Source of the DNA: Hamadaea sp.
Lineage (GTDB): Bacteria; Actinomycetota; Actinomycetes; Mycobacteriales; Micromonosporaceae
Direction: 5' to 3'
Length of the DNA stretch: 64,000 nt
Assembly (NCBI RefSeq): GCF_013362815.1
Contig: NZ_JABFVK010000038.1
Location: forward strand, 29,541 to 93,540
Position numbers and translations under genes: made by a program. Shown piece after piece: positions 9,257-17,578 of the stretch (positions are counted from its first letter, which is position 1; each line of letters begins with the position of its first letter). The notes below the pieces were generated by a model, which ran no database searches, was not told where the DNA came from, and saw only the letters and a list, made by a program, of their open reading frames with translations.

Positions 9257-10099
9257 TCACGAGACGCCGACGGCATCCTGCTTGGCGAAGAAGTCGAGCA
9301 GGAACGGGTCGAGTTCGATGGCGTGCTGCTGCGGCAGCGTATGGTGCGTCGCGTCCGGCAGCATCAGCACGCTGACCTCGCGCAACAGCCGCTCCGCGTG
9401 CTCGCGTACGGCCGTCACGTCGTGCACCCGGCTCTGCCCGCCCAGCACCAGCAGGACCGGTGCCTCCAGTCCGCGAAGCGCCTCATCGGACGGTCGCTTC
9501 GGCAGCACCACTTTCGCGCCGTTCCGGCCCTGCGCGCCGCTCGCGACGAGCTGCAGCCACGCAGGATCGAGCCGTCGGCCGCCGGTCTCCCACTCGAAGA
9601 ACCGCCGCCAGCGCTTCTCCCCGCCCAGCACCACCGCGGGCAGGCTGCGCAGCACATAGCCGCGCGCCATCGGCCCGAAGCATGTCGTCGGGTCCAGCAA
9701 CGCGAGCCGCCGCACGCGCCGCGTCTCCAGCGCCGAAACCAACGCGACCCAAGCTCCGTAGGAATGCGCGGCCACATCGGCTCGCTCCACGCCCAAAGCG
9801 TCCAGCACCGTGGCGAACCAGGCCGCGACGTCTGATCTGGTACGCACAGCGCCCGGACGAGGACGGCTACGTCCCCGGTCGCAGATGAGGTCGACGGCGT
9901 ACACCCGGCGCTCCCGCGCCAGCGACTCGACGTCGGCGAACCACACCGCCGAAGTCGCACCACCACCATGGATCAAGATGAGCGGATCTCCGACGGCCGG
10001 ACCGGCGGCGAGCACCCGAGTCGTCCCGAACCGCGACTCCAGATCGAGCGTCTCGACTTCCACGGGCCACTGCGCCACCACGTCGTCGTACGCGTTCAT
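9257..10099 (-). CDS. Alpha/beta hydrolase
   Basis: Cytoplasmic alpha/beta-hydrolase fold enzyme of 280 aa. LILIHGGGATSAVW is the oxyanion-hole loop, AHSYGAW the nucleophile elbow with the catalytic Ser, and LPDATHHTLP carries the C-terminal catalytic His. A GRSRPRPG stretch after strand 4 is typical of esterase or peroxidase-like members. ATG 10099 overlaps the stop of the TPR gene by four bases, so the two are coupled, with this gene downstream. The substrate is unknown. Confidence 0.87.
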   Translation of the reverse strand: MNAYDDVVAQWPVEVETLDLESRFGTTRVLAAGPAVGDPLILIHGGGATSAVWFADVESLARERRVYAVDLICDRGRSRPRPGAVRTRSDVAAWFATVLDALGVERADVAAHSYGAWVALVSALETRRVRRLALLDPTTCFGPMARGYVLRSLPAVVLGGEKRWRRFFEWETGGRRLDPAWLQLVASGAQGRNGAKVVLPKRPSDEALRGLEAPVLLVLGGQSRVHDVTAVREHAERLLREVSVLMLPDATHHTLPQQHAIELDPFLLDFFAKQDAVGVS

Positions 10100-11073
10100 G
10101 AGCTCACTCTGCCAGACAGTTCGACCAGGGTCGCTTCGCGGGCGGCGAGGGCGTGTCGGTAGCGATCCGGGAGTTCCTCGGCCAGCTTGCGGGTGAGCTC
10201 GACGGATTCGGTGATCGCGGTCAGCGCCTCGGCTCGGCGGTCGAGCGTACCGAGGATGCCGGCCCGGACCGCGAGCGCCTCCGCGAGCGCGGCCCGGTGA
10301 GCAGGTGGGGCGGCCGACAGCATGCGGCTGTGCGCCACGGCTTCCTCGACGACGGGCAGGCCGAGTTCGGGGCGGGCGTTGTCGACGGCGATCTCGGCGG
10401 TAAGGATGAGGCCCGCGGCGACGAGGACGTCGGGGTCGGACGTGGTGGCCCGCCGTGCCTCCAGCGCTTGCCGGACGACGCCCGCGGCCTCCCCCAACCG
10501 GTCGGCCTTCGTCAGCGCCCGGCCCCGCAGGTAGAGGGCGGCATGGTAGGACGCCATCGAACGGCGGCGGTGGCCGTGGCGTACGTGCCAGCGGAGCGCC
10601 TGCTCGGTCGCGGTCAGCGCCTCGGCTCGATCGTCCAAATCGGACAGCGCTTCGGCTGAAGCGAGCAGCGTGGTCCCGTACGCCGAACGCACCAGACCGC
10701 CGTCGAATTCACGGGCCTTCGCCAGCGTCGCTTCGGCGGGACGCAGATAGACGAGCGCCTCCTCGTGCCGCCCGACTTCGTGCAGGGCGGTGCCGAGCAG
10801 CGCTTCGCAGCAGGCCAGGGCGTTGCTGCGACGGCCCCGGGCCACCTCCCGGCACCGCTCGTACGCCCGCCACGAAAGATCCAGGCCGGTGGCGTACTCG
10901 CCTCGGGAGAGAGCTTTCCAGCCGGGGGCGTACTCGGGGATGCGAGCCAGCCGACGCCGCGTGGGCGCCCAACGGCGTACGCGGAGCACGAGGTTGGCGA
11001 GGATCGTCGCCCCGAACATGTAAACGCCGATGAGCGCGAGGTACCGCAGCACGTCGAGCCAGTTGTCGTCCAC
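10096..11073 (-). CDS. Membrane-anchored TPR-like protein
   Basis: This 325-aa protein has one N-terminal membrane segment (VLRYLALIGVYMFGATILANLVL) and then a long all-helical region of about seven helix pairs with the A/G/L spacing of tetratricopeptide repeats, for example LACCEALLGTALHEVGRHEEALVYL. TPR arrays hold other proteins, so a scaffold role is likely. The start is GTG 11073, six bases after TACCCT, consistent with a leaderless message. It is coupled to the alpha/beta hydrolase by a four-base overlap. I recognise no named family. Confidence 0.75.
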   Translation of the reverse strand: MDDNWLDVLRYLALIGVYMFGATILANLVLRVRRWAPTRRRLARIPEYAPGWKALSRGEYATGLDLSWRAYERCREVARGRRSNALACCEALLGTALHEVGRHEEALVYLRPAEATLAKAREFDGGLVRSAYGTTLLASAEALSDLDDRAEALTATEQALRWHVRHGHRRRSMASYHAALYLRGRALTKADRLGEAAGVVRQALEARRATTSDPDVLVAAGLILTAEIAVDNARPELGLPVVEEAVAHSRMLSAAPPAHRAALAEALAVRAGILGTLDRRAEALTAITESVELTRKLAEELPDRYRHALAAREATLVELSGRVSS

Positions 11074-11079
11074 CGCGGC

Positions 11080-11085
11080 AGGGTA
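11080..11085 (-). promoter_or_regulatory. -10 element TACCCT for leaderless TPR gene
   Basis: TACCCT on the minus strand lies six bases before the GTG at 11073, supporting that start. Confidence 0.5.
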
Positions 11086-11138
11086 CCGGGCGGGCTGCCG
11101 CGCCGCAGCCCGCCCGGTGTCCCCTTTCCCCGAAAGGA

Positions 11139-13772
11139 CTACGGGATCGGCGTTGTCGCCGTCGGGACATTGAATCCGCGTAGCCGCAGGTAGGGCGCTT
11201 GGCCACCGAGGTCGCCGGTGGCGTACGCGGCGGTGATGGTGGTCGACTCACCGGGCCACAGCGAGACGTAGTTCTCGGTGTAGGTGACCGGTAGGACCTC
11301 GGTTCCGCCGTTGCCCGCGGTGACTTCGGGACGTAGGAAGAAGGCGAGGTTCGTTGCGCTGGTGTTGGTCAGCGTGATGGTGACGTTCTCCTGGCCGCCG
11401 GCGACCGACCGGGACACGGCGGTCGTGACGGACGGATTGGCCGGCAGGCTGCTCAGGCCGGTCAGGTTCGCGAACGTCTTCGTCGTCGTCGAGTACCAGT
11501 TGCTCTTGTTCCCCAGCGCGTCCGGCGTGGTGGAGTACCAGTAGAGGTTGTTGCTGACGACCGCGCCGGCGCTGTCCTTGAGCTGGAGGCGGAGGAAGTA
11601 AGTCGAGCTCAGCCCGTTCGGGGTGGGGACCGTCAGGGCCTGTGTCGACGAGTTCGCCGCCGCCGTGACCGGTGCGGTCGTCGTCGACACCGTCGTCAGG
11701 TTCGGGATGGTGTGGAGGGTCGCCGTCGCGGTGAGCCCGCTGCGGGCGGCGAGCGTCGAGTTGACCACGAACACCTTCTTCGTGGCGTAGTCGTACGCGA
11801 TGTGCACGGGTTCGTCGGCCTTCTTCGCGCCGAAGAAGCCGCCGCCCGGCTTGAAGTAGTAGTCGTAGAGGTTCCAGTGCACCGACGGCCAGGCGCTGTT
11901 GAGCATCCAGAAGATGGTGCCGAAGGACTGGCTGTATTCGTGGGAGTTCCAGGCCTCGAAGAAGCTCCGGGTGTTCTCGTAGTTCATCAGCTCGGCCTTG
12001 AGCGCGTAGTCGGCCGCGCTCGTCGCCGTGCCGTACCGGCGGTTGAGGCCGTTGGTGTAGAGGCCGATGTTGTCGAACACGCTGCCGGGCTTGCCCGCGT
12101 GATAGTTCCAGGTGGTCCCGATCGGCCACAGCTCGCCGGCCGGGATGAACTTCTGGAGGCTCTCCAGCGGCGGCGGCGATTCGGTGCCCTCCTCGCCGGT
12201 CGTCCCGAAGGCACTCCCCGCCTTGGTCGTGTCCCACCAGAGCACCGGCGGGGCCCACTTGTACGGGCCGTCCATCTTCATGCCCGCGTTCGAGTTCGAC
12301 CAGGTCGCGACGTTGTCCAGGGTCGGGTTCTGCCAGTGCAGGCGGGTGGCGATCGACTTGTACGCCGTCAGATGCGCCGCGGTCGGCGGTTGATCGCTCC
12401 CGTACGCCCAGACGAAAACACTGGGGTGAGCGCGGAGCGACCGCAACTGCGTCTCGAGGGAAGCCTGCGCGACCTGGGTCTGCTCGGCGGTCCAGCCGGA
12501 GTCGTTCTCCCAGGCGCTGCAGCAGGTGAACCCCGGCATGACCAGTACGCCGGCGGCGTCGGCGAGGTCGTAGAGCTCCTCGTTGCCGAGGGTGCCTTCG
12601 AGCCGGATCGTGTTGAGCCCCATCTCCTTGACGTAGCGGACATGGGCGGCGTTGGTCTTCGTGTCCCAGCGCTGGAGCATGTCCCACATGTAGCCACCGC
12701 CGCGGAACAGGATGTTCTGCCCGTTGATCCGGTAGCCGGCGAAGGAGGTGCCGTTGACCGTCGTCCGATAGTCCGTGATCTGGCGTACGCCGAAGGCCGT
12801 GCTCTTCGTGTCGGAGGTGGCCCCGCCGACTGCAGCAGTCAGACTGAGCTGATACTGCTCAGGTGAGCCGAACTGGTACGGCCACCACAGCACCGGGTTG
12901 ACCAGGTGCAATTGCGGGTACGCCGCCGGGTCGAACGCGATCTCCCGGCGCTCCCCGGCCGCCAGGGTCACCGTCTGGCTGACCGTCACGGTCGGCTGCC
13001 CGGGCTTGGTGATCGTGCCCGTGACGGTCGTCGTGACCGGCGCCGCCGTCGCGTTGACGGCGTCGGCGTACACGGTCAGGTCGGCCGCGTTCGTCGCGGG
13101 CAACGGCAGCACAGTCTTCACATAGGGATCCCGCAACGCCACCGGTCCGGTGGTCTCCAGCCGCGTCTTGCCCCAGAGCCCGGCGTTCATGTCGGGCACC
13201 TCGGGATTCCAGTCGACCGTGCAGAACGACAGGTCGGCGCAGCCCGGTTTGGCCGGGGTGACCCGGATGGCCAGCGCGTTCGCCTGACCGGGCCGGATCG
13301 CCGAGGTCACGTTGTACTCGTGCGCGGCGAGCGAACCGACCGCGTTCGCGTCGAGCTGCACGCCGTTGAGCCAGATCTGCGCCCGATAGGTGATGCCCCC
13401 GAAGCGCAGCCAGTACGCCTGGTCGGCAGCGGCCGCGGCGGCGGTGAACTCGCCCCGGAACCACCAGTCCTGACCGGTCAGGTCCGGCACGTTCTTCAGG
13501 TTCTGGCCGAAGTAGATGTTCTGGTAGACGTTGTTCGCCACGAGCCCGGCCAGCACGGTCGAGGGCAGCGTGACCGGGTTCCACCCCGAGGTCGAGTAGC
13601 CGACCTGGGAGATCGTCGAGCCGGTGTCGGCCAGGCCGGTGGCCGAGCGCAGCGCCCAGCCGGACTTCAGCTCCGTCGAGCCGACCGTCGCTCCGTCAGC
13701 CGCCATCGGGCCGACCGGAACCAGGGCGACGAGCAACACCGCCACCGCGAAGACACGCAGGAACTTCCGCAT
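11139..13772 (-). CDS. Secreted GH2 exo-beta-D-glucosaminidase-like enzyme
   Basis: Glycoside hydrolase family 2 enzyme of the CsxA type, which removes GlcN from the non-reducing end of chitosan oligosaccharides (family knowledge). Signal peptide residues 1-28 (MRKFLRVFAVAVLLVALVPV). Then a sugar-binding domain, an Ig-like domain, a TIM barrel (RINGQNILFRGGGYMWD onwards) and C-terminal Ig-like domains ending in LWPGESTTITAAY. Asp460 in AYGSDQPP and Glu527 or 528 in TGEEG align with the two catalytic carboxylates of CsxA. It lacks the carbohydrate-binding modules of its paralogue at 56702. It lies ten bases after the GH20 gene, with GAGGGG as ribosome binding site, in one operon. Substrate specificity within the subfamily is inferred. 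Confidence 0.88.
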   Translation of the reverse strand: MRKFLRVFAVAVLLVALVPVGPMAADGATVGSTELKSGWALRSATGLADTGSTISQVGYSTSGWNPVTLPSTVLAGLVANNVYQNIYFGQNLKNVPDLTGQDWWFRGEFTAAAAAADQAYWLRFGGITYRAQIWLNGVQLDANAVGSLAAHEYNVTSAIRPGQANALAIRVTPAKPGCADLSFCTVDWNPEVPDMNAGLWGKTRLETTGPVALRDPYVKTVLPLPATNAADLTVYADAVNATAAPVTTTVTGTITKPGQPTVTVSQTVTLAAGERREIAFDPAAYPQLHLVNPVLWWPYQFGSPEQYQLSLTAAVGGATSDTKSTAFGVRQITDYRTTVNGTSFAGYRINGQNILFRGGGYMWDMLQRWDTKTNAAHVRYVKEMGLNTIRLEGTLGNEELYDLADAAGVLVMPGFTCCSAWENDSGWTAEQTQVAQASLETQLRSLRAHPSVFVWAYGSDQPPTAAHLTAYKSIATRLHWQNPTLDNVATWSNSNAGMKMDGPYKWAPPVLWWDTTKAGSAFGTTGEEGTESPPPLESLQKFIPAGELWPIGTTWNYHAGKPGSVFDNIGLYTNGLNRRYGTATSAADYALKAELMNYENTRSFFEAWNSHEYSQSFGTIFWMLNSAWPSVHWNLYDYYFKPGGGFFGAKKADEPVHIAYDYATKKVFVVNSTLAARSGLTATATLHTIPNLTTVSTTTAPVTAAANSSTQALTVPTPNGLSSTYFLRLQLKDSAGAVVSNNLYWYSTTPDALGNKSNWYSTTTKTFANLTGLSSLPANPSVTTAVSRSVAGGQENVTITLTNTSATNLAFFLRPEVTAGNGGTEVLPVTYTENYVSLWPGESTTITAAYATGDLGGQAPYLRLRGFNVPTATTPIP

Positions 13773-13782
13773 AAGGTTCCCC

Positions 13783-15351
13783 TCACGATCCCGTAGGCCA
13801 GGTGATCTTCGGCGAGTGGTAGTAGTTCACGCCCATGACCTTCCAGCGCGGTCCCTGCGCGCCGAGGCGGGTGGCGAACGCCGTCCAGTTGTGCGTACTC
13901 CAGGGTGACCAGCCCAGCTCGGCCAGCGCCGGCAGGCGGGGGAAGACCATGTAGTCGATGTCGGCACTCGTGCGAATCGTCTCGGTCCACAGGGGACCTT
14001 CGACGCCGAGCACCGACGCCTCGCCCACTCCGGTGAGATATGCCCCGGGATTCCAGCTGTACGCCTTGTCGACCTCGATCAGCCCGGCCCAGGTCTGACC
14101 GAGCTTGGTCTTGCGGACGTACTTCATGTCCAAGTACGCCAAATTCGCCGGTGACATGAGCACCTTGGTCCCGTTGGCCGCAGCGGCGGCGACGTTGCTG
14201 TCGGTGCTGGTCGTGCCCCAGAACTGCGCCACGGTCGAGGGCAGCTCGTCGGACTTCACGATGTCGTGCCAGCCGATCGCGGTCTTGCCGTGCGCGGCGA
14301 CGATGTTCTGCGCCCGGTTCATGAAGTACGTGTAGTCGGCGGCGGTCGTCGAAGACGCCTCGTCCCCGCCGATGTGGGCGTACGGGCCGGGAGTGATCGC
14401 CGAGAGTTCCCGGATCACGTCGTCGAGGAAGGTGTAGGTCAGCGCCAGCGGTACGCACAACGAGCTGAACCCGACGTTGGTGCCCGTGTAGAGGTTCGGG
14501 GCGACGCCGTTGCAGTTGAGCTGGGCATACGAGGCGAGGGCGGCATTGGTGTGCCCGGGCATGTCGATCTCGGGCACCACGGTGATGTACCGGGCGGCGG
14601 CGTACGCGACGATCGCCTGGTAGTCAGCCTTGGTGTAGTAGCCACCGGGATCACCGCCGACCGCCGTGCTCCCGCCGTACGCCGCCAGGTTCGGCCAGGA
14701 GTCGATGACGATCCGCCAGCCCTGATCGTCGGACAGGTGTAGATGCAGCGTATTGATCTTGTAGAGCGCGATCTGGTCGATCAGCCGCTCGACGGTGGCC
14801 ACGGGGAAGAAGTGCCGTGCGACGTCGAGCATCATTCCCCGGTACGCGAACCGCGGATAGTCGACGATCGTGCCGCCCGGGATCGGCCAAGGTCCGGCCT
14901 GGACGGTCGCGGCATCCGCCTCGGGCGGCAGCAGCTGCCGAAGAGTTTGAAGGCCCCGGAAGAGCCCGGCCGGTTGAAGAGCCCGGATCGTGACGGCGTT
15001 CGCCGCGACGGTGAGCTGATAGCCCTCGGGGCCGACGCTCGCCGGCGCACCCGACAGCAGCAACGAGATGCCGTCCGAGGGGCTCGCGGGCGCGTCGGCG
15101 ACCGGGAGGGCGTACCCGGTCGACCGGCGTAACTGCGTCGCCAGGAAGGTGGCCACCGCTTGCGCGGCGGTAGATCCGGCTTCGGCGTACACAGTGGTCG
15201 ACGAGGTGATCTGGTAGGTGACACCGGCCGCGGGAGTCGCACTCACCGGGGCGGGCACCACGTTGGCGAAAGAGACAGCGGTAGCCGTCGGGGTAACCGG
15301 CGACAGGGGTACGGCCAGCACGATTGCGAGCACAGCGCCAAACCTGGTCAT
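13783..15351 (-). CDS. Secreted GH20 beta-N-acetylhexosaminidase
   Basis: Family 20 hexosaminidase that releases GlcNAc from chitin oligosaccharides by substrate-assisted catalysis. Signal peptide at residues 1-25, then the GH20b alpha/beta domain (about 30-165), then the catalytic barrel with DVARHFFPV, HLHLSDDQGW, EIDMPGH and HIGGDEAS, where Asp330-Glu331 is the catalytic pair. 522 aa is normal. It is first in an operon with the GH2 gene, so GlcNAc and GlcN removal are co-produced. The start ATG 15351 directly abuts a palindrome that overlaps a TAGGTT -10 box eight bases upstream, pointing to a leaderless, repressible message. Confidence 0.93.
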   Translation of the reverse strand: MTRFGAVLAIVLAVPLSPVTPTATAVSFANVVPAPVSATPAAGVTYQITSSTTVYAEAGSTAAQAVATFLATQLRRSTGYALPVADAPASPSDGISLLLSGAPASVGPEGYQLTVAANAVTIRALQPAGLFRGLQTLRQLLPPEADAATVQAGPWPIPGGTIVDYPRFAYRGMMLDVARHFFPVATVERLIDQIALYKINTLHLHLSDDQGWRIVIDSWPNLAAYGGSTAVGGDPGGYYTKADYQAIVAYAAARYITVVPEIDMPGHTNAALASYAQLNCNGVAPNLYTGTNVGFSSLCVPLALTYTFLDDVIRELSAITPGPYAHIGGDEASSTTAADYTYFMNRAQNIVAAHGKTAIGWHDIVKSDELPSTVAQFWGTTSTDSNVAAAAANGTKVLMSPANLAYLDMKYVRKTKLGQTWAGLIEVDKAYSWNPGAYLTGVGEASVLGVEGPLWTETIRTSADIDYMVFPRLPALAELGWSPWSTHNWTAFATRLGAQGPRWKVMGVNYYHSPKITWPTGS

Positions 15352-15380
15352 AGATAGGTAACCTATCTAACAGATAGATT
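15352..15380 (-). promoter_or_regulatory. Nested palindromic operator over the GH20 promoter
   Basis: AGATAGGT-A-ACCTATCT (15352-15368) is a perfect inverted repeat touching the start codon and covering the likely -10 box. The right half pairs a second time with a further half-site up to 15380 (ACCTATCT-aac-AGATAGATT, one mismatch), making two overlapping palindromes that share an arm. It contains CTAACAGAT (15367-15375), whose reverse complement ATCTGTTAG also occurs in the csxA promoter at 56658. This fits a repressor of chitin/chitosan genes; the protein is not encoded in the window. Confidence 0.72.
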
Positions 15381-15422
15381 CAACGCAAGACGTCGATGCC
15401 CCACCGAAGGGTGGAACCGCTG

Positions 15423-16175
15423 TCACGAGCCGAGGACATCCTTGGAAGCGCGACCCATGATGGAGATCGCCGTACGCCGAGGCAGCCGGCTCAAGAAGGC
15501 AGCCGACGCCTTCATCAGCCCGCCCGGTACCACCCGAGGCTTGCGGCCCAACGCACCCAGGGCGGCCGCCACCACTGCCTGCGGCGTCACCGTTCCCGGC
15601 GCAGGCTTCGCCGTCGAGGCGGCCAGTCCCGGAGTGCTGACCGCACCGGCGACGCACGCAATGACATCCACTCCGGACGGACGCAACTCGGCCCACAGAC
15701 CCTCGGCGAATACTGCGCCGAACGCTTTGGTTCCGGCGTACAAGCTGAGATTGGGCGAACCCTGCGCCCCTGCGAGCGAGGACATGACGACGAACCCGCC
15801 GTGGCCGCGCTCTTGCATCGCGGGCAGGAAGTGGCGCGCGAGCAGCATGGGCGCGCGGACGTTGAGGTCGATCGCGCGGCCGAGCTCGGCGGGGTCGCTC
15901 GTGGCGAACGGGCCGATCGGCGACAGCGCGGCGTTGGCGACGAGGAGCCCGATCTCGAGGCCGACCGTCGCGGCCAGCACCGTCTCGACCCCCGCGACAG
16001 TGGCCAGGTCGGCGGCGACCTCGATCTTGGGCCCGGGCAGGTCGAGCGCCGGATGCCGCGCGACGAGCACGACGCCGAGCCCGCGCGCGGACAGTTCCCG
16101 GGCGAACGCCGCCCCGATGCCCTGCGACGCGCCCGCCACCAGCGCCCACGGTCCATAGCGATCGAGGAACGTCAC
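15423..16175 (-). CDS. Short-chain dehydrogenase/reductase
   Basis: Classical SDR of 250 aa: cofactor motif GASQGIG near the N-terminus, NAALS, catalytic Ser in MSSLAGAQG and YAGTK. The open frame extends upstream to 16592 without a stop, but GTG 16175 is chosen because it overlaps the stop of the upstream membrane-protein gene (GTGA) and has AAGGAG five bases before it. The C-terminal end is basic and hydrophobic, as in lipid- or steroid-type SDRs near membranes. Its partner is an EXPERA-domain protein, a fold linked to sterol isomerisation in eukaryotes, so a lipid substrate is a fair guess. Confidence 0.85.
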   Translation of the reverse strand: MTFLDRYGPWALVAGASQGIGAAFARELSARGLGVVLVARHPALDLPGPKIEVAADLATVAGVETVLAATVGLEIGLLVANAALSPIGPFATSDPAELGRAIDLNVRAPMLLARHFLPAMQERGHGGFVVMSSLAGAQGSPNLSLYAGTKAFGAVFAEGLWAELRPSGVDVIACVAGAVSTPGLAASTAKPAPGTVTPQAVVAAALGALGRKPRVVPGGLMKASAAFLSRLPRRTAISIMGRASKDVLGS

Positions 16176-16651
16176 CACGGCTCCTTCCGCATCCGCAACA
16201 TCATCGCGAACGGCATGAGCAACCAGGGCAGGTTCACCATGAGCACGAACCCGACGTTGGGCGTCGCATGCGGCCCGGAGAACTCCTCGAACAGGATGAT
16301 CAGCACGTTCGACAGCATCATCCCCGACCACACCAGCGCCGGTACGCGAATCCAGTTCCGGCGGCGGACGAAGGCGTAGATCGCGGCGAGGTAGAACGGC
16401 CCGAACAGCAGCACGTCGATCCAGATCGTCGCCTTCCACCAGGGCGGACGCGCCATCAGCAGCGGATCGTAGGTGTTGCCGTACCAGTGGACGAGGTCGA
16501 CCAGCGGAGCCGGTGGCCACAGCGGCTGCGCGAAGTGCGCGGGATCGGCGATGATGAGCTGCTCGATGTCCACGATGTACGTCACGAAGCACAGGTTGAT
16601 TCCGAAGAAGACCACGAAGATGAGGTCTATCGGGCGCCGTCGGAGGGGCAT
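16172..16651 (-). CDS. EXPERA/TMEM97-like four-helix membrane protein
   Basis: 159-aa integral membrane protein with four hydrophobic segments. The pattern VDLVHWYGNTYDPLL, PPWWKATIWIDVLLFGPFYL and ILFEEFSGPHATPN matches the EXPERA domain (DUF2781) of TMEM97/emopamil-binding-related proteins, including the acidic Asp and Glu that line the ligand pocket in eukaryotic members. Bacterial examples are less common and without assigned roles, as far as I know. It has a leaderless start (TAGAGT, six bases before the ATG), is coupled to the SDR by a four-base overlap, and lies 39 bp from the divergent YgjV-like gene. Confidence 0.77.
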   Translation of the reverse strand: MPLRRRPIDLIFVVFFGINLCFVTYIVDIEQLIIADPAHFAQPLWPPAPLVDLVHWYGNTYDPLLMARPPWWKATIWIDVLLFGPFYLAAIYAFVRRRNWIRVPALVWSGMMLSNVLIILFEEFSGPHATPNVGFVLMVNLPWLLMPFAMMLRMRKEPW

Positions 16652-16657
16652 GCCGAC

Positions 16658-16683
16658 ACTCTAGGCCTCCGGACGGTTACGCT
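16658..16683. promoter_or_regulatory. Back-to-back leaderless promoters in a 39-bp gap
   Basis: Minus-strand TAGAGT (16658-16663) is six bases from the ATG at 16651, and plus-strand TACGCT (16678-16683) seven bases from the GTG at 16691. The two -10 boxes are only 14 bp apart, so polymerases on the two promoters would collide or exclude each other. Confidence 0.6.
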
Positions 16684-16690
16684 CAGCCCT

Positions 16691-17299
16691 GTGAACTGGC
16701 TCGACGCCGTCGGCTGGATCGGCTCGGCGCTGCTGGTCTGGTCCCTGCTGCAAACCCGCATCCTCCGGTTGCGCGCCATCAACCTGGTCGGCTGCGTAGT
16801 CCTGATCGGCTTCAACTGGGCGCTCGGCGTCTGGCCCATGGTCGGCCTCAACACCGCCCTCGCCGTCATCAACATCTACTTCCTGGTCAAGCTGCTGCGT
16901 ACCCGGCACTCCCCCGCCGCTTACTCGGTGGTCCAGGTCGCTGCCGACGACGACTACCTCGCGCACGTCCTGGCCGTCCACGGCCAGGACATCGCCCGCT
17001 TCAACCCAGGCTTCGAGCTTCGGGGCACCGCCTTTCTAGTGGTACGCGGAGACGAGACCGTCGGCGTGGTGGCCTTGCATGACGGCGGCAACGGCGTCGC
17101 AGTGGTGGACCTCGACTACGTGACTCCCAAGTACCGCGACTTCACTCCCGGGGAGTTCGTGTACCGGCAGAGCCACATGTTCACCGACCGGGGGTTCCAC
17201 ACTGTCGTTGTTCCTGCTCGGCCTGCTCTTTCTGCGTACTTCACCCGGCTGGGGTTCTCTCGGGTTGGCGAGTTCTTTTCGCTTACGCTTCGTACCTGA
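16691..17299 (+). CDS. YgjV-like membrane domain fused to an acetyltransferase-like tail
   Basis: The N-terminal 80 residues hold three membrane segments in the YgjV/inner-membrane pattern (DAVGWIGSALLVWSLLQTRILRLRAINLVG). The remaining 120 residues look like a GNAT-type fold ending in PARPALSAYFTRLGF, a typical acetyltransferase C-terminal strand; no convincing CoA loop is visible, so activity is uncertain. The start is GTG 16691, set by TACGCT seven bases upstream; longer in-frame versions run through the divergent gene. 202 aa. Function unknown. Confidence 0.75.
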   Translation: MNWLDAVGWIGSALLVWSLLQTRILRLRAINLVGCVVLIGFNWALGVWPMVGLNTALAVINIYFLVKLLRTRHSPAAYSVVQVAADDDYLAHVLAVHGQDIARFNPGFELRGTAFLVVRGDETVGVVALHDGGNGVAVVDLDYVTPKYRDFTPGEFVYRQSHMFTDRGFHTVVVPARPALSAYFTRLGFSRVGEFFSLTLRT

Positions 17300-17387
17300 C
17301 CTTTGGTGCGACTTCGCCGTTGTCCGGGTTTTCGGCGACGAAGCGGGTGGGGCGGGGGCTGCGTACGTTGGCGATTTGTCCGACTTC

Positions 17388-17506
17388 CATGATCATGGCC
17401 AGTTCTGGGCTGTGATAGCGACGCAGAATTGACCTGATCTTGCGTTGCCATGATCAGCGGAAGTTTCGCGGTGCCATAGCCCCACCAAAACTCCGTTGAT
17501 CATGGC
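17388..17506. repeat. GATCA-rich hairpins between convergent genes
   Basis: The 279-bp gap 17300-17578 holds a perfect 12-bp palindrome ccatgatcatgg (17388-17399) and a stem of gccatgatcagcgga (17447-17461) with tccgttgatcatggc (17492-17506), one mismatch. It resembles the arms of family B but lacks the ggcgtgtcgc core. It is likely a two-way transcription end. I see no gene in the gap. Confidence 0.65.
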
Positions 17507-17578
17507 GGCAAGCAGCGAAGCCGCACCCCCACCCTCTTCGGTGCGATTTTCGACTTGGCGTCGAACGGAGCCGCAGCG

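Noticed and set aside
15352..15380. DasR (dre) site before the GH20 gene
   Set aside because: The sequence does not resemble ACTGGTCTAGACCAGT; a different regulator is needed.
16268..16690. N-terminal extension of the YgjV-like gene to 16268
   Set aside because: The extension is antisense to the EXPERA gene; the leaderless -10 box sets the start at 16691.
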